Assembly (NCBI RefSeq): GCF_000327385.1
Contig: NW_008708752.1
Coordinates: 2,365,491 to 2,429,490, forward strand
Source of the DNA: Lottia gigantea
Taxonomy: Eukaryota; Mollusca; Gastropoda; Lottiidae
DNA: 64,000 nt
Reading direction: 5' to 3'
Part shown: piece by piece, positions 48,919 to 61,054 of the stretch
Position numbering within the stretch: position 1 is the first letter of the stretch
How the letters are laid out: every line of letters starts with the position of its first letter
Notes under the pieces: model-generated
Seen by the model: only the letters and a program-made list of their open reading frames with translations
Database searches by the model: none
What the model was told of the DNA's origin: nothing
Position numbers and translations under genes: made by a program

Positions 48919-49364
48919 TATAAGATCCAATCAATATTTTTACCAGACATGTTTTATCCACGTTGATTAAAGAGTCTAGCTTATATAGTGCGAAGCTTAT
49001 ATAATGACTGAACAGTTTTAGGAAGCCTAATGACGTTACTGTCTTGTGTACGCGAACTTCGTTCAATCAATGAAAGACGACAATAGCTCTAATCCTTTCC
49101 TTCGATGCGAAGCTTTAGATGGAATGGCGGACCAGTTAATTGTCCTTACAAGCTGAATTTGGCTAATTTGACTAAATGAAGGGCAATAACTCGACATTAG
49201 GACATTTGTCTTTTGTATGAGATCCCATCGCCCGCTTCAAATTGCGTAAAAGTATTGGATCCATTTTTTAACGCATTTCCAACGAAAATTCATAATGACA
49301 GATTTCATCGGGTAGGTTTTTTTTTTTTTTGCATAGTAAACTGTCTATAATTCGACAACCTAGT

Positions 49365-49415
49365 TATGAGATTTTTGCTCGAAAGACTTGCTTTCGGGGC
49401 TGCGAGGGGGGAGAG
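49365..49415. mobile_element. hAT MITE, partial diverged copy
   Basis: AGTTATGAGATTTTTGCTCG then CTTTCGGGGCTGCGAGGGGG aligns with 14176-14226 of the complete element. Confidence 0.6.
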
Positions 49416-50112
49416 AATTTTGTGAACAGAACCATGGCATGGGATATTCTCTTAGATTTCGAGGTACTCACTGTACCCCTGTGCAAGGCTTCTTGTATGT
49501 CATCATCTTTCATCTCTCTAACCGACGACAACCTCATAACAACCGACTAAAATGGGATTTAATAAACTTCATAGGAAGCCTTTGACAGTGGTCAAATAAA
49601 ATTGCAGAGAATTACCTCTCTTGAAGAAAAACGTATACAAAAGGCTATTATTTAAATTGAAAATTTCGGTACCTTGAATGAAAATGTGATATGACGGACA
49701 TCATGATTGTGATCAGATGGTGCGGTTGGTTGGTTGGTTCGTTACACTTAACCTTCATAGGAGGAACGCGATATCAGATACGTGGCAGAGCATAATATTC
49801 CATTTGCATTGTAGATATAATATTGTGAAAAATTTTCAGTATATATTTTTTTTTATATATTTTATGTACATACTCATGTAAACATTTGCTTCAATGAATT
49901 TAATATATAAGTGACTATATGTTAATATTTTTTTCATCTTGGATTTTCTTCTATTATCTTGAGTATATTGGTAGTGGAAATCGACGCCATCTGAAATAAA
50001 ATACAAACAAAAGCTTAAAAAGATCGAAACTATAGTTATCTCCCATGAAGCGTAGTTAGACAATATTCAACTGTAAGTCCCAGACTATATCCTCGTCGTA
50101 GACAGTAGAAGT

Positions 50113-50441
50113 TTAAAGGGGACAGGTGTGCCATTTTGGGGAGTTGATTTTAATCTTGAATATATGTAAATAGTCTTCAGAAGTACTAGAAATGTGCGAA
50201 AATCACTTAATTCCTTTAAAAATACTTCGATCTAGGAATTTTACTCACTATTTCTTTAATGTTTTTTTTTATATATATCACAGAGTATCTTAAATGCAAA
50301 TGATTCTGGAGACTCATGGATTTGAAGGCTCAAGTTTCGACGGTCAGCTATGAACACCATTATTGATTAGCTCGGCTAAAAAATTCCAGTTTCTGAGACT
50401 AAAGTATGATTGGTCCAAAAATGGCCTTCCTGCCCCTTTAA
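50113..50441. mobile_element. MITE family C, TTAA-flanked
   Basis: 329 bp between TTAA sites (50113-50116, 50438-50441). Inverted ends: AAGGGGACAGGTGTGCCATT at the left and AAGGGGCAGGAAGGCCATTT read inward from the right. TTAA duplication is typical of piggyBac-like insertion. An internal block (GTTTCTGAGACTAAAGTATG) recurs near 39045 and 45690. Confidence 0.75.
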
Positions 50442-50554
50442 GAGTCTGAAACTACCCAAATGTGAGTATACATTGAAGTTAGGATGCCGACAACGCTCTC
50501 TACCATAGAATCTGTCTTAAAGCTTAGTTTGTGTGTGATCACACGAAAAACATA

Positions 50555-50790
50555 ACATTGTGACGCCATTATCGCAAATTGGCTAAAATGGTTTTAGTGA
50601 TAGTGACGTCATTATACAGTGAGGTTTATCAGAAATCACACGAACCGCAACGGATGATAAATAATGAAGAGACCAGAAAAACCTCATTTGAATCCCTTTA
50701 CTTCGGAATCATTTTTCTGGAATAACAGAAACCACAACGTCGGAACGGTGCAACTCTAAGACCGTTAGTACTGTCCTTGCATATACATAA
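50555..50790. mobile_element. MITE family B-related sequence, rearranged
   Basis: GTGACGCCATTATCGCAAAT matches the middle of 60468-60691 (GACGTCATTATCGCCAAAG). Family B blocks also appear: ACCTCATTTGAATCCCTTTA and AGAAACCACAACGTCGGAAC. Probably two overlapping or nested copies. Confidence 0.5.
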
Positions 50791-50795
50791 GGACT

Positions 50796-50801
50796 TTTAT
50801 T
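50796..50801 (-). terminator. poly(A) signal of the large AKAP-like gene
   Basis: AATAAA on the minus strand 79 nt past the stop codon at 50880. Confidence 0.5.
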
Positions 50802-50879
50802 GATTACTTTTGAGAACATTGAAAAATCAGCTTCAACTTAAGCGTGGTTCATACTGAAATCTTAAGGTACTTACCTGAT

Positions 50880-53800
50880 TTAAATCTGCTCTTTCATACT
50901 TTCATCAGTTTCTCGAACAACTATAGACGACTTGTGTGATCCACATAGAGATGCTATTGCCATGACATCATTTTGGCTGGATCTCTGTGATTCCACAGAA
51001 GTTGAGTCATTTACTGGTGGGTGGGTCTCAGTCAGTTGTTTACTACTCGCTCCTACAATACTGGGTCCATTGTTATTCTTGGACTGATCAACAGATGCGG
51101 ATATCGAGTTCTTACTCTTTAGAGAGGAACTACTGGATTTAGAGGTTGCTTCCTTTGACGATTTTAATGCAACATTGCACGTTTTAGAATCTCTGTGCTG
51201 TGCTACGATGTCGGATGATTTATGTTTGTTGGACGCGATACTTGATGACTTGGCAAGTGTCTGAGTCTCAGGCTTTTTTGTACTTGTTGACTGTTTTAAT
51301 GTAGCTGATGGGCTGACGCCAAGGCTTGACTGTTTCTTAACCGATTCTCTGCTTCGATTTGATTCCGATTCCAAAGATGCTCCTCTGCGTAAAGATAAAT
51401 TTGACTTAGGAACAGGATTCGAAGACGTTTTGATTGATTGATTAGATGCTTTGGACATTACCTCAGTTGAAGATTTGGTTTTGTTTTCTGATGAATTTAG
51501 ATTTTCCCCATTTCCATCAAAGACGACCTCCGTAGAACTTAACCCATCATGTCCAGTGATTTCCAGAACTCTGCAAGACTCTGCAGAATAGCTCGAATCA
51601 CTTGAATCCTCACTTTCTGACTCTTCCATCAGCGTCACTACCGCCCCACTTCCGGCTCTCTCGGACCCGATCATTTCAGTTATTGCATGTTTCGTCTGGC
51701 TGTAATTATGCACATCAGGGCAAACCAGTGAACGGTATGATTGCCTTGCTTCGTGCTCTGGAGGATTATGGTGTGTAGCTCGTGGCTTCATCGTGATATA
51801 GGATAATGCCGAGGAAATATCATCTTCACCAATATCCAGAGGATGAGAGCCCAGTATCGGTTTAAGTGTAGTAATTGAAGGGTCCTTTTCATAGTCTGTT
51901 TTTGAAGTCTTTCCTTCAGCATCAGTAAGGGATGGTTTCCTAATCCCACTTTCTGGTACCTCTAGTTGACTCTTTTGATCAGCTACAACCGATGATAAAA
52001 CACTCTTGACCATGATTTCGATGGCTTGGGATGGTACCTTACTCACTGACGCTGTTGTACCACGTGTGCTGTCGGATGCATTTGATGTGCCGCTTGTCTC
52101 TCGGAGTAATACTGTATCCCGCGACGAATTAGATGCAACCGAATGTGCCATATTGGGATTAAAGTAAAACAGTGCATCCTTTATAGCCCCAAGTACATAG
52201 TGCTGAATATTTTCCTCATCAAATTCAATCATTGAACTTCCAAACGCTAATATCAGGTCTTTTGGACGCTCTAAACTCCTTTCCATATCGTTGATACTAT
52301 TGATCATCATTTCACATATGATTTCAAATTCATCTGACATTACGGTCTTTGGTTCTTTGCCATCACATCTCCTTTGAATTAAGTCTGTTACATCTAAAAT
52401 ATGCTCTAGAACTTTCTCGTCTGTTGTGGCAAGAACATTTGGTGTTAGGATATTTGAACGTTCCTGAGAAAGATTATCATTTGCATCTTCGAAAGCACTA
52501 ATGATACATTCATAAAGACTACGTGAATCTTTATTATCCAGTTTCTTAGAAGAAAACCGTTTGAAAATACTTTTACTTCCCGATTTTTTAGCGTCATTGG
52601 CTTTGACGATATGGGACACATTATCAACAACATAATTCAAAACTTTCCTGACTAAAAGTAAGGACTCTATCCTGTGAAAACTGGTTTCATTGGTAATTGG
52701 TACATCTTTAGAAGCCGACCGATCGCTTTGAATGTAACTTAAAACACAAAGCATTGCTGCTTGGACGAACTCCATCAATACTTCGCTATCTATTGATGAT
52801 AAGATTTTAGAAATGGCCCTCAATCCAGAAGTTGTGGATTTTGGATCCAGGGTGATTTCCGAAAACAAAGAAGCAAGATTTGAAAAGTACTCAGATTCTT
52901 CACGCTTTCGTTCTATGTTTAACCGAATTTCTTCTAACAGTTCCTGATGCTGTATGGGCGCTAATTGCTTCACGTCACTACCTGAAACTCGATTGAGGAA
53001 TTCCAAAACCGTTGAGCTTTTGATGTCCCCAGATTTAATATTTTGGGTCAAATGATCGAGAGCAGACGAAATAAAATCAACAACTTTTCCCATGAAACTC
53101 ATATCACTCAACTTTGTTCTACTTTCGACCGAAATATCGGATTCAACACCTTCAACGTGTCTGGCAATGTCCCTGGCAGCTTTACTCAGGCATCCTTGCA
53201 GGATATTTTCAAGATCGCCTTCAACATGACTTAGCTCTGCTGGTCGTTCACGACCTTCATTGAGACCATGAAGCTCCTCGCGCACTAAATCTTCAATTTC
53301 AACTACAGAAATATTGTCACCGTCAAGTTCTTCTTTAATTTCCATGGCAACTGTTTGAACTATTTTGTTTATGGTTTCATCAACTAAATTTCCAATCAAA
53401 GCGCGATCATTTGGACAGATGTCCTTAAATTCAGTCGAGACTATTACAGAATCCGGATCGCAGTAGGTATGGAAAATCGTTGCGAACATCCATTTTGCAT
53501 CCTTAAAGCCTATCTGGTTCTCTCTAAATTTTTCATATATCCTGTTTAACACGGGCATTCCTGGTTTTATACTGGGTTCTTCAGAAGGGTCAAAGATAGA
53601 ATCATACTTTTGAGCAAGCGCATATATTTCACTAGCGAGAGCGGTCAAGAGTTCCGGTGGAATGTGATGCGTGTATACATCTCGTATGATTCTATCCATA
53701 GTACCGAGCACGACATTGATGGCAACTTTAGACTCGGGGCTTGGGTTATAAATAGTCGAGTAACCAGGCGATTCTCCACTTCTTTGCATCTTATCTCGTA

Positions 53801-56800
53801 TAAAGTATTCACACAGCACTCTGTCAACTTCCTTCTTAAACTCATTCCTATCCAAAACTTGCTTGACGTTTTTAATAAGTTCTTTGTAACCTTTGCAAGT
53901 TTCTTGTATGGTCGGGGGTAAACACTTCTTACCAACGTACATAATTTGAAGACCCAACTTGTTGATATCCATATCGCTCACACTTTCCCCTTTCAATTCC
54001 TTTCTAAATTCTTTGATATTTTTTTTTATCCTGTCACTATCTGGTGCTTTCATCGTTGCACAGATTTTGGGAAACACTTCAACGACAAAGTCTTTCACAA
54101 TTTCTCTGTTCTGCTGGTTCACAGTATAGTATGAAGAGATGATGGCATAAATAGTGTTGTTTTCTTTCAAGTCGGTGATATCAATTTTCTGTAGAACCTC
54201 TTCAACGCTCGATTTCATCTCAGATTCAGACAATGCTACTACTGGACGACTTTGACTGTGAGCTATTACATTTGAACCAATCAATTTTAAACCTTCGCTG
54301 TCGATAACTCCAGATTTGATATCAGCAACTGCTTGTGACAGGACAGCAGCAACGAAGCAATCCAGACGTGCTTCGGAATCGATTTTGTTCAGACTTTTTG
54401 TTACATAGTCTTTAATACCTCCTTCTTCGGATCCAATTTTTTCTAAGGTCTCCAAGATGTGATCACGGATGTCATTCTCTAAGCACATATTTGGAGAGAT
54501 TTGGTTCCGTTGACGAACTAACGCCAAAGTAATAGTCGTTAAATCATTGTCATTCACAGAACCAGATTTAACGTCATCCAACATTTTATCAAGGGTAAAC
54601 TGGACCAGCTCTGAAGCTACTTCAGAGGACGTAGTTCGTTTCAGTTCGTGTTGCTCTTGGAACTCTTCAATCTTCGAAGTGAGATCATGCGTACGTAAGA
54701 CCTGTAGACAGTAAGACGTGAGAGTCTCCAAGTCCGGTCTGGATAGTCTTTGATTATTGAGGTCATCTAAAAGACGCAGCAGAAGAGTTTCGACCAAAGT
54801 AACACCTTTAGCAGGTTCCTCGGTTATTGAATCTCTATGGAGTAGTTCTGGGGGTATTGGTGATGGAACTGGAGTCAGTACATGTTCCGATACTGGTTTG
54901 AGAGCATTAGACGATCCTGGTGTTAAAGTACTTCCGCTAAGAAGATTTGGTATGATATGTTCATCATTGTGGAATCGTACAGAACGACGGCGACCTGAAA
55001 TATATAACATTTTCTTGAAGCTCAAAACATCTCAAGAAATATCATGTTAGACCTAGCTTTTACTAAAATAAAAAACGACACACCCATCATGACAGTGTGT
55101 TTCAAATTTGTCCAAATTTCCAACATGAAGTGCATATAAGGTAAGTAACGTTTCAATATTCCAGGAGAAGGGCGATAACTTCGTATTGAATATCTAAAAT
55201 ACCTTTCTTAAAGAAAGAAATTGTGTTTTAAGCCAGAGAAGCTACACATTAAAGTTATAAGAGATGACTTGTGCTTGTGCGAACCAAGCACCATCTTCGT
55301 AATGTCAAGCTATTACGAACTTCGCACATATACGCACCTATATACCTTGACTGCAATCACAAATTTAATTGGACAGACATGGACTTTAATAAAATAAGTT
55401 GAAAATTATATAAGAAGACGTTTAGTACGAACCATCATTCTCTGGAAATGTGAGTTCCAATTCATCGCTGTCTCGTCTTTCTCGATTATGCATATCGCCT
55501 GAAATTGGTTTATATGATATTGATAAGGTCATTTGAAGATAATTTATGTCAACTTACAAGCTTCTCAGGGATGCTAAAGAATGTACCATTCCAGTTTTCA
55601 GTCACACGTATGTTGTTCTTTCAATTTCTCCAAAATTAAGCTTTTTAAATCCCTATTACAAAGCCCCCCTTTTTTTTAGCAGCTTTGTATTATTACAAAT
55701 CCTTAAGATTATGAAAATAAAACATCTTTCCATGTTACTACGACAACGGATTTTGATACTAATATCTGGATACATATTTTTGAAAGAAACTTGTTTACAT
55801 AGTCTTTATGATAAAAATATAACCTTACCTTCATAATGACCAGAATAGTAATCCTGAAATATAAAGGAAACACATTTCACTTATGTTATTGAATATAAAC
55901 CTCTTTAGTAAATAATAAAAACTTACTGAGCCTTTCAGCTTTTATTACATTATGTTTATTATATTTAACGGCTGGACCAACACAGACAGGGGTACGAATT
56001 TCTGAGAATATATAAATTGAGCCAATACCTCATGTTAAGCTAGCTAGCAGATTGTGGTGGTACAAATAAAGATACCAAACAAACAATATGGTATATGTGG
56101 ACTCTCTGAAATGGCATTCTGGAAGAGTGAGGATGACATACCTCACTAACGTCATGAGTTAATCCGCCAGAGCATTTTTTCGCAGACGAAATTGAGTTCT
56201 ATATATCTAAACATTGTCAGAAGAAATACATGCCGTCAAATCTGATCATCACATTATAAGCGGTCTACTTTCCTTCAAGAAAAGCTGATTTGGTCGTGTT
56301 TTTTTTCTTTTCTTTTCTTTTTGTCTAAACATTGAACTACTTCAAATAAATTGATAACGAACATCAACAAATCTTAAATCTTTCAGTTATCTTGAAAACA
56401 TTTTCTAATCTAATTAAACTTTGACAAAAAACAAGAAATTGCTGGTTCGGTGATCAGATTGAAATGAAATTGATCACTACAGTGGAAATCAATACCATAG
56501 AATGTGACATCTTCACAATGTCAAGCTATAACTAAATTCGTCTTATACTTTGAATGCAATAGCCCACTTTCATGTATCACGGAAATTTGTAAATGCATCG
56601 ACTTGGTTGGACTGTACGTGAGCGAATACAACCAATCAGAGTCCTTGACAGAAAGTCTGTAAACAATAAGCTATAATGTTAACGGTCTGTCTGTCGAGAG
56701 CTATGATTGGCTGGCGTACAATCCACAGGCGTTTATTGCAGTCAAGGTATAAGAAGAATTTCATAATACCTTGACATTGTGAAGTATGTGGTTGAGGTTC

Positions 56801-59686
56801 ATGATATTTTAGAGTATGAAGATTCTCAAGAGTAAGAATATATATCCCACCAAGGCATCTTAGGGTTAGTTGAATTTAACAGTGGCAGAATTGACAAGAG
56901 AGGTTCACGGCACCAGTTTAGACATTTGAAACGTCGATGGTTGACTATATTTTTTTTTATTTTTATATGTAAAATGCCACACTTTAGGCGATCTTCGTGG
57001 CTTCTTTTTCTTGTTTGTTTCATTTTTTTCGAAAATTAGAAGGTGACCCTGAAATAGCCCAGACTAATGAGTACCCGTCTGTTAATCGCTGTAAATGTGG
57101 TCCAGAACAAACTGGCTGCAGTGAAAACTAGCCATGATCAAACTGGACCTCACAAATTAATCGCGTACAAAAGACCTACGGAGCTCAGAGGTGGTGAATG
57201 ACAAACCAAAACGGGGCCAGTGTATAGCTAAATGTTTGTATTGTGAACGTCTTCCTTTAACAATAAAATGACATTTAAATGTTTATGACTATCAACCACG
57301 CGATGTAATCGATTTAATTTTCAATTAGTGAAAATAATATTGGAATTTGTAGATAGACCAATACCATGTAGATTGGAAAAAACGACCTTCTACATTACAG
57401 TAGCTGAGTTTGGACAAATATCATAAGATCGATCCTGAATCTAATGTCTAACTGTGTTGTTGTATATATTATACAATACGTAATATGATTCTAAGCGTTT
57501 CGTTCAGTAATTTCATTGCATGTCCTTAGTCATCCACCGTACAACTGAATCAAATTTCATGGTTAAAATAAATGATGCAATAAGGAAGTGGTGCTAATTG
57601 GGTGTTCTGTATCTAGTTTTTGCAAAACGCCAAAAGGAGTATTTGGTACACTTCAATCGTAATGGTGGGCTTAGAAGCAAACTAAACATTTTGGCATAAT
57701 GGACAGATTTAGAATCACATCATGGGATTTGCCAGATTTATATAGATTTATAGAGATTTAAACTGCTTGAGCAACAGAGCATCCTGGCATTGGTCTAGAT
57801 GTAGGTTGGAAGCACTGACATGGAAAAATCGTCCAGCCATTTGCATGGGGCAATAAACAGGCGCCACGTGTGCACGTTAAAGATCCCTCGCCAGTAAGAA
57901 ATCAAAAAAGAATAGCCAAATTAGGTGCAGAAAAGTATGACGTAAAACTCCATTCATTTCATTTGAGAAAGCTTCGTGTATTGAGAAAAGTTAAGAATGA
58001 AACAATTTTCTTACATTTTTGACTTTGTTAACAACAGATTTGACAATATCCGAGGCAAAATTGTTCATTAGCTCGTCTTCCTCAGGTTGCTGCAAGAAAA
58101 TGACGATTTCGTTGTATTATTGCCATGAACAAAGATCTTATCATATAATAGAATGATTGCTTGCTCAGTGGAGGTATATTTTCGTGAGAGGGGAAAATCA
58201 TCAGTTACTAAGCGTTTAACGAGCGGTCGCCTAAGAGAGAAGAGAGAAGCAAATTTAATGATGGCATGATCGAAATGTTTAAATTTGTGAAGCCTTTCTG
58301 TAAAAAATAAGGGTAATTTGTAGTCGGTTTCTTTTGAAGTTCCTCAGTGGAAAGTGCGTATAGATGTGGGTAATCAATTGGTTTTATATAACTGATTCAG
58401 CTTTTTCTGATAATTTATTGCTTTTGGTTGCGAAACTTTCCAGATTATAGTGTTTCATTTCACTCATGGTGGTACACATTGGATAGTAGAAGTTCAAAAA
58501 ATAAAGTTTTAAAGAATCTTGATATTGCCAGGCTATTACGAACTGCAATGATAGAGCCACTGAGTTCTGATTGGCTGTATCTGCTAGCAAACAATCCAAT
58601 CAAATTGCTTCATTTACAAACTTCCGTGATACATGATAGATGACTATTGCTGTCAAGCTATTAGACGCAGTTCGTTATAGATTGACATTGTGAAGGCGGT
58701 TTTAAGATAGTGCGCCCATGACAGGGTACACAGTAAACGTTATTTTGTTAAATACTAAAAACACTCACCATTGTGGGGGCTGTAGAATCAACCGTATAAT
58801 TACAGCTTCGTAGAAAATCTAAAGACGTCGTTCCTGAAAATAGATTTAAATACAAGTATATCAAATTATAAATGTGTCTCATGTGACACATTATATGAAA
58901 TTACGTATATAGAAGATCAACATTTATCTCAAAAAACACATTATCTGAAATTACATCTTAAATAGCATAAGCATCTAAAATTATACATGTATCTAAAAAA
59001 AAACACATGTTTCTTGAATTACATATTTATGTCTGAAAGTACAGATGTATCTGAAACTAAAAGATGTATCTGAAAGTTCATATGTATCTGAAAATACACA
59101 TTTCCTGAAAATTCACATGTATCTGAAAATACGCATTTCCTGAAAATTCACATGTATCCGAAAGTACACATTTCCTGAAAATTCACATGTATCTGAAAGT
59201 ATGCATGTATCGGAAAGTACACATGTATCGGAAAGAAAACCCTTATCGGAAATAACACATGTATCGGAAAGCACACAACTTTTGTATCTTAAATAACGCG
59301 CGTTTGGTTTGGTCAAAAAATTAACTTATATTCCTACTATTCAGACTAAAGAATTTTTTATCCATAACTAAGACACCATTAAAAAGTAAATTCAGAATTA
59401 TGCAAGCCATTTTCTAATATTCATGCAAAAACATGGGAGAGGGTACTATAGGCGAAAGCCTTTTCCCTAATCCTATTATGTAAATAAACATTGTTTATAC
59501 AAAAAAAAACATTTTGTCCTGAATTCATGTCAAATACTATGCAGACTTGGTAACATTTGAAAAAAAGGAAAAAGAAAGCAAACTTACTGCTGTCAGGTTC
59601 ATCAGAGGCATCAGGCGAGTTTAAAAATTTTAGGATTTCTTTAAAATGCCAGACACTATTATATTCTGAATACGATCGTCTTTTAC
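50880..59686 (-). CDS. large helical/Ser-rich protein with candidate PKA-anchoring helix; 5' end missing
   Basis: Exons seen, in coding order: 59588-59686, 58769-58833, 58015-58089, 55829-55853 (a 25-nt microexon), 55433-55498, and the terminal 50880-54994 (4115 nt). All have AG/GT borders and phases join without a stop, giving at least 1481 codons. The open frame runs on to 55025 but that part is intron. The first exon, entered with one base of a codon, was not found. Exon 58015-58089 encodes NNFASDIVKSVVNKVKN, an amphipathic helix fitting the RII-binding pattern of A-kinase anchoring proteins. The big exon has repeated helical blocks with a D-x-KSG core (DDVKSGSVNDNDL, ADIKSGVIDSEGL, QNIKSGDIKSSTV), then a Ser/Lys-rich disordered tail with an acidic ESESEDSSDSSYSAES patch. 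I do not recognise an ortholog. AKAP- or FSIP2-like sperm scaffolds are possible relatives by style only. Confidence 0.8.
55294..55360. mobile_element. MITE family A left-end fragment
   Basis: CTTCGTAATGTCAAGCTATT then ACGAACTTCGC and ATACCTTGACTGCAATCAC, the family A left terminus; the rest is lost. In an intron of the AKAP-like gene. Confidence 0.6.
56511..56784. mobile_element. MITE family A, complete reference copy
   Basis: 274 bp with inverted ends: CTTCACAATGTCAAGCTATA at the left and, read inward from the right, CTTCACAATGTCAAGGTATT. Inner terminal blocks (TTCGTCTTATACTTTGAATG, and GCAGTCAAGGTATAAGAAGA on the right) extend the inverted repeat to about 50 bp. The middle has AAGTCTGTAAACAATAAGCT and GAGCTATGATTGGCTG, shared with 9096-9369. 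Non-coding. Confidence 0.85.
57775..57965 (+). mobile_element. SINE body and tail
   Basis: Contains GCATGGGGCAATAAACAGGC, CGTGTGCACGTTAAAGATCC and GTATGACGTAAAACTCCATT, then a TCATTTCATTT tail, matching SINE tails at 42210 and 19080. The tRNA-like head is not recognisable. Confidence 0.5.
58515..58695. mobile_element. MITE family A, internally shortened copy
   Basis: Left CCAGGCTATTACGAACTGC, middle GAGTTCTGATTGGCTG and CAATCCAATCAAATTGCTTC, right GCAGTTCGTTATAGATTGAC then ATTGTGAAG. About 180 bp. Confidence 0.65.
58870..59290. repeat. degenerate minisatellite (AKAP-like gene intron)
   Basis: Interleaved units of ACATGTATCTGAAAGTACAC and TTTCCTGAAAATTCACATGT, about 15-36 bp each, some twenty copies; spacing varies so no single period holds. 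Confidence 0.85.
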
Positions 59687-60467
59687 CTGAAAATAGAGAA
59701 CCAATCAACATAAAATACAACATAAAATAGAAAACACAAGAGACTTAATGTACCGTGTATAAAATATCTAATGTAGAACTGTCTGCATTCCAGTTAGTAT
59801 ATCAATTACCAGACCAGATCATCCAGAAAATCACTCAGACCAAGTTTGACTTTATTGCCACCATAATTGTATAGCATCAGACCAAAAGTGTAACGTTTTT
59901 TAAGACAAAGCGTTGAAAATTAGCCATAAGTTCGCTATAATAGTTTATTATTTGCATCTGATTTAGTTTTAAAGTCTTTCAATTCTGGAAATAACATGAA
60001 AACATACGGTGGCTCACATACCACATATTTATCTTTTTATTTTGAATTAAAAAATAAGTTAACAAAAAATATGATGATTTTACATAAATCCAACATTTTT
60101 TTTTAGAAAATCATTCGTTTTATTCGTGGGATACAATATTTACAATATTGTTTATATCGTATTGAAATATTGGCAAAATCCCCTTGCTTGTCTTCATCAA
60201 CCCAATTTAAAACAAAACAGAAGGAGATGAACTGTTTTTCATTTATTCATTTAATGTCACGGTGTCCTCGCTTTCCCCATCACTTCAATCAAGATGACAA
60301 AATTAGGAGAAAATAATTGTTAAATGGATGCATTTCTTCATCTTAACACTCTTATCACGTTTACGTCTGAGTATTTAAACATAAACCGTCACATTTGTTT
60401 CAATAGTCTGTGATGCTATGATTAACAAATTGGCACAATATTGCCCAGTCGGTTAGAGTAGAGCTTG

Positions 60468-60691
60468 TTAAAGGGATTGTAAAGAGATTTTCTAAACTTT
60501 TTATTGTGTATCTGGGACTCTGATATCATCATTTGTACCATTCCAATTTTCAGTCAGACGTCTGTGGCTCTTGCAATTTCATTACAAGTAAGCCTGTATG
60601 ACGTCATTATCGCCAAAGCTTCTATCGATATATTATAAAGACCTTATAAAATTCATTAAATGTTCATGAAACCTCTTTACAATCCCTTTAA
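60468..60691. mobile_element. MITE family B, complete TTAA-flanked copy
   Basis: Flanked by TTAA (60468-60471 and 60688-60691). Left end AGGGATTGTAAAGAGATTTT, right end read inward AGGGATTGTAAAGAGGTTTC: the first 15 bases are identical. Interior has CCATTCCAATTTTCAGTCAG and ACGTCTGTGGCTCTTGCAAT, the reverse of blocks in other family B copies. TTAA points to piggyBac-like mobilisation. This copy defines the family limits. Confidence 0.85.
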
Positions 60692-61054
60692 TGTCGCTGA
60701 TAAACTGACCCAAATTGTCTCATCATAAATATTTAAATTTTGTCCGAAGATCGACAGTTTTATATATTGAGATTTATTCACTTTGAAGCCTTGTAAGGAC
60801 TATCTAGATCTGACATCTTCTACAAATATTGAAAGCTCATCAGTCTGGGATTTTCGATATCGCGAAAGATTTATTCTATCCATACCCGGCAATCAACTAG
60901 ACGTAGGTTTGGCCTTTCGTTGGAAAACTTGAGTAGACGTGACGTAAGGGGCAGTGAATAGGGCTATTCATACGAAATATTGCGAACAACTAGCTGGCAG
61001 ACTGTGACACGATGTCAATGAGAAAACTCTGAAATCATATTATTATGAAGGAAT

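Larger units (their letters stand above)
47231..50879. other. intergenic region between GPCR and the large AKAP-like gene
   Basis: Holds the GPCR 3' UTR (AATAAA at 47667), a family B MITE (47990-48145), a G-rich run (48411-48450), a complete TA-flanked MITE (48688-48918), a partial hAT MITE copy (49365-49415), a complete TTAA-flanked MITE (50113-50441), more family B sequence (50555-50790) and the poly(A) signal of the next gene. No gene. Confidence 0.6.

Noticed and set aside
54995-55025. MSFKKMLYIS as the N-terminus of the large protein
   Set aside because: A good acceptor (TTTCAG) lies at 54995-55000, and five upstream exons join in phase, so these residues are intron read-through.
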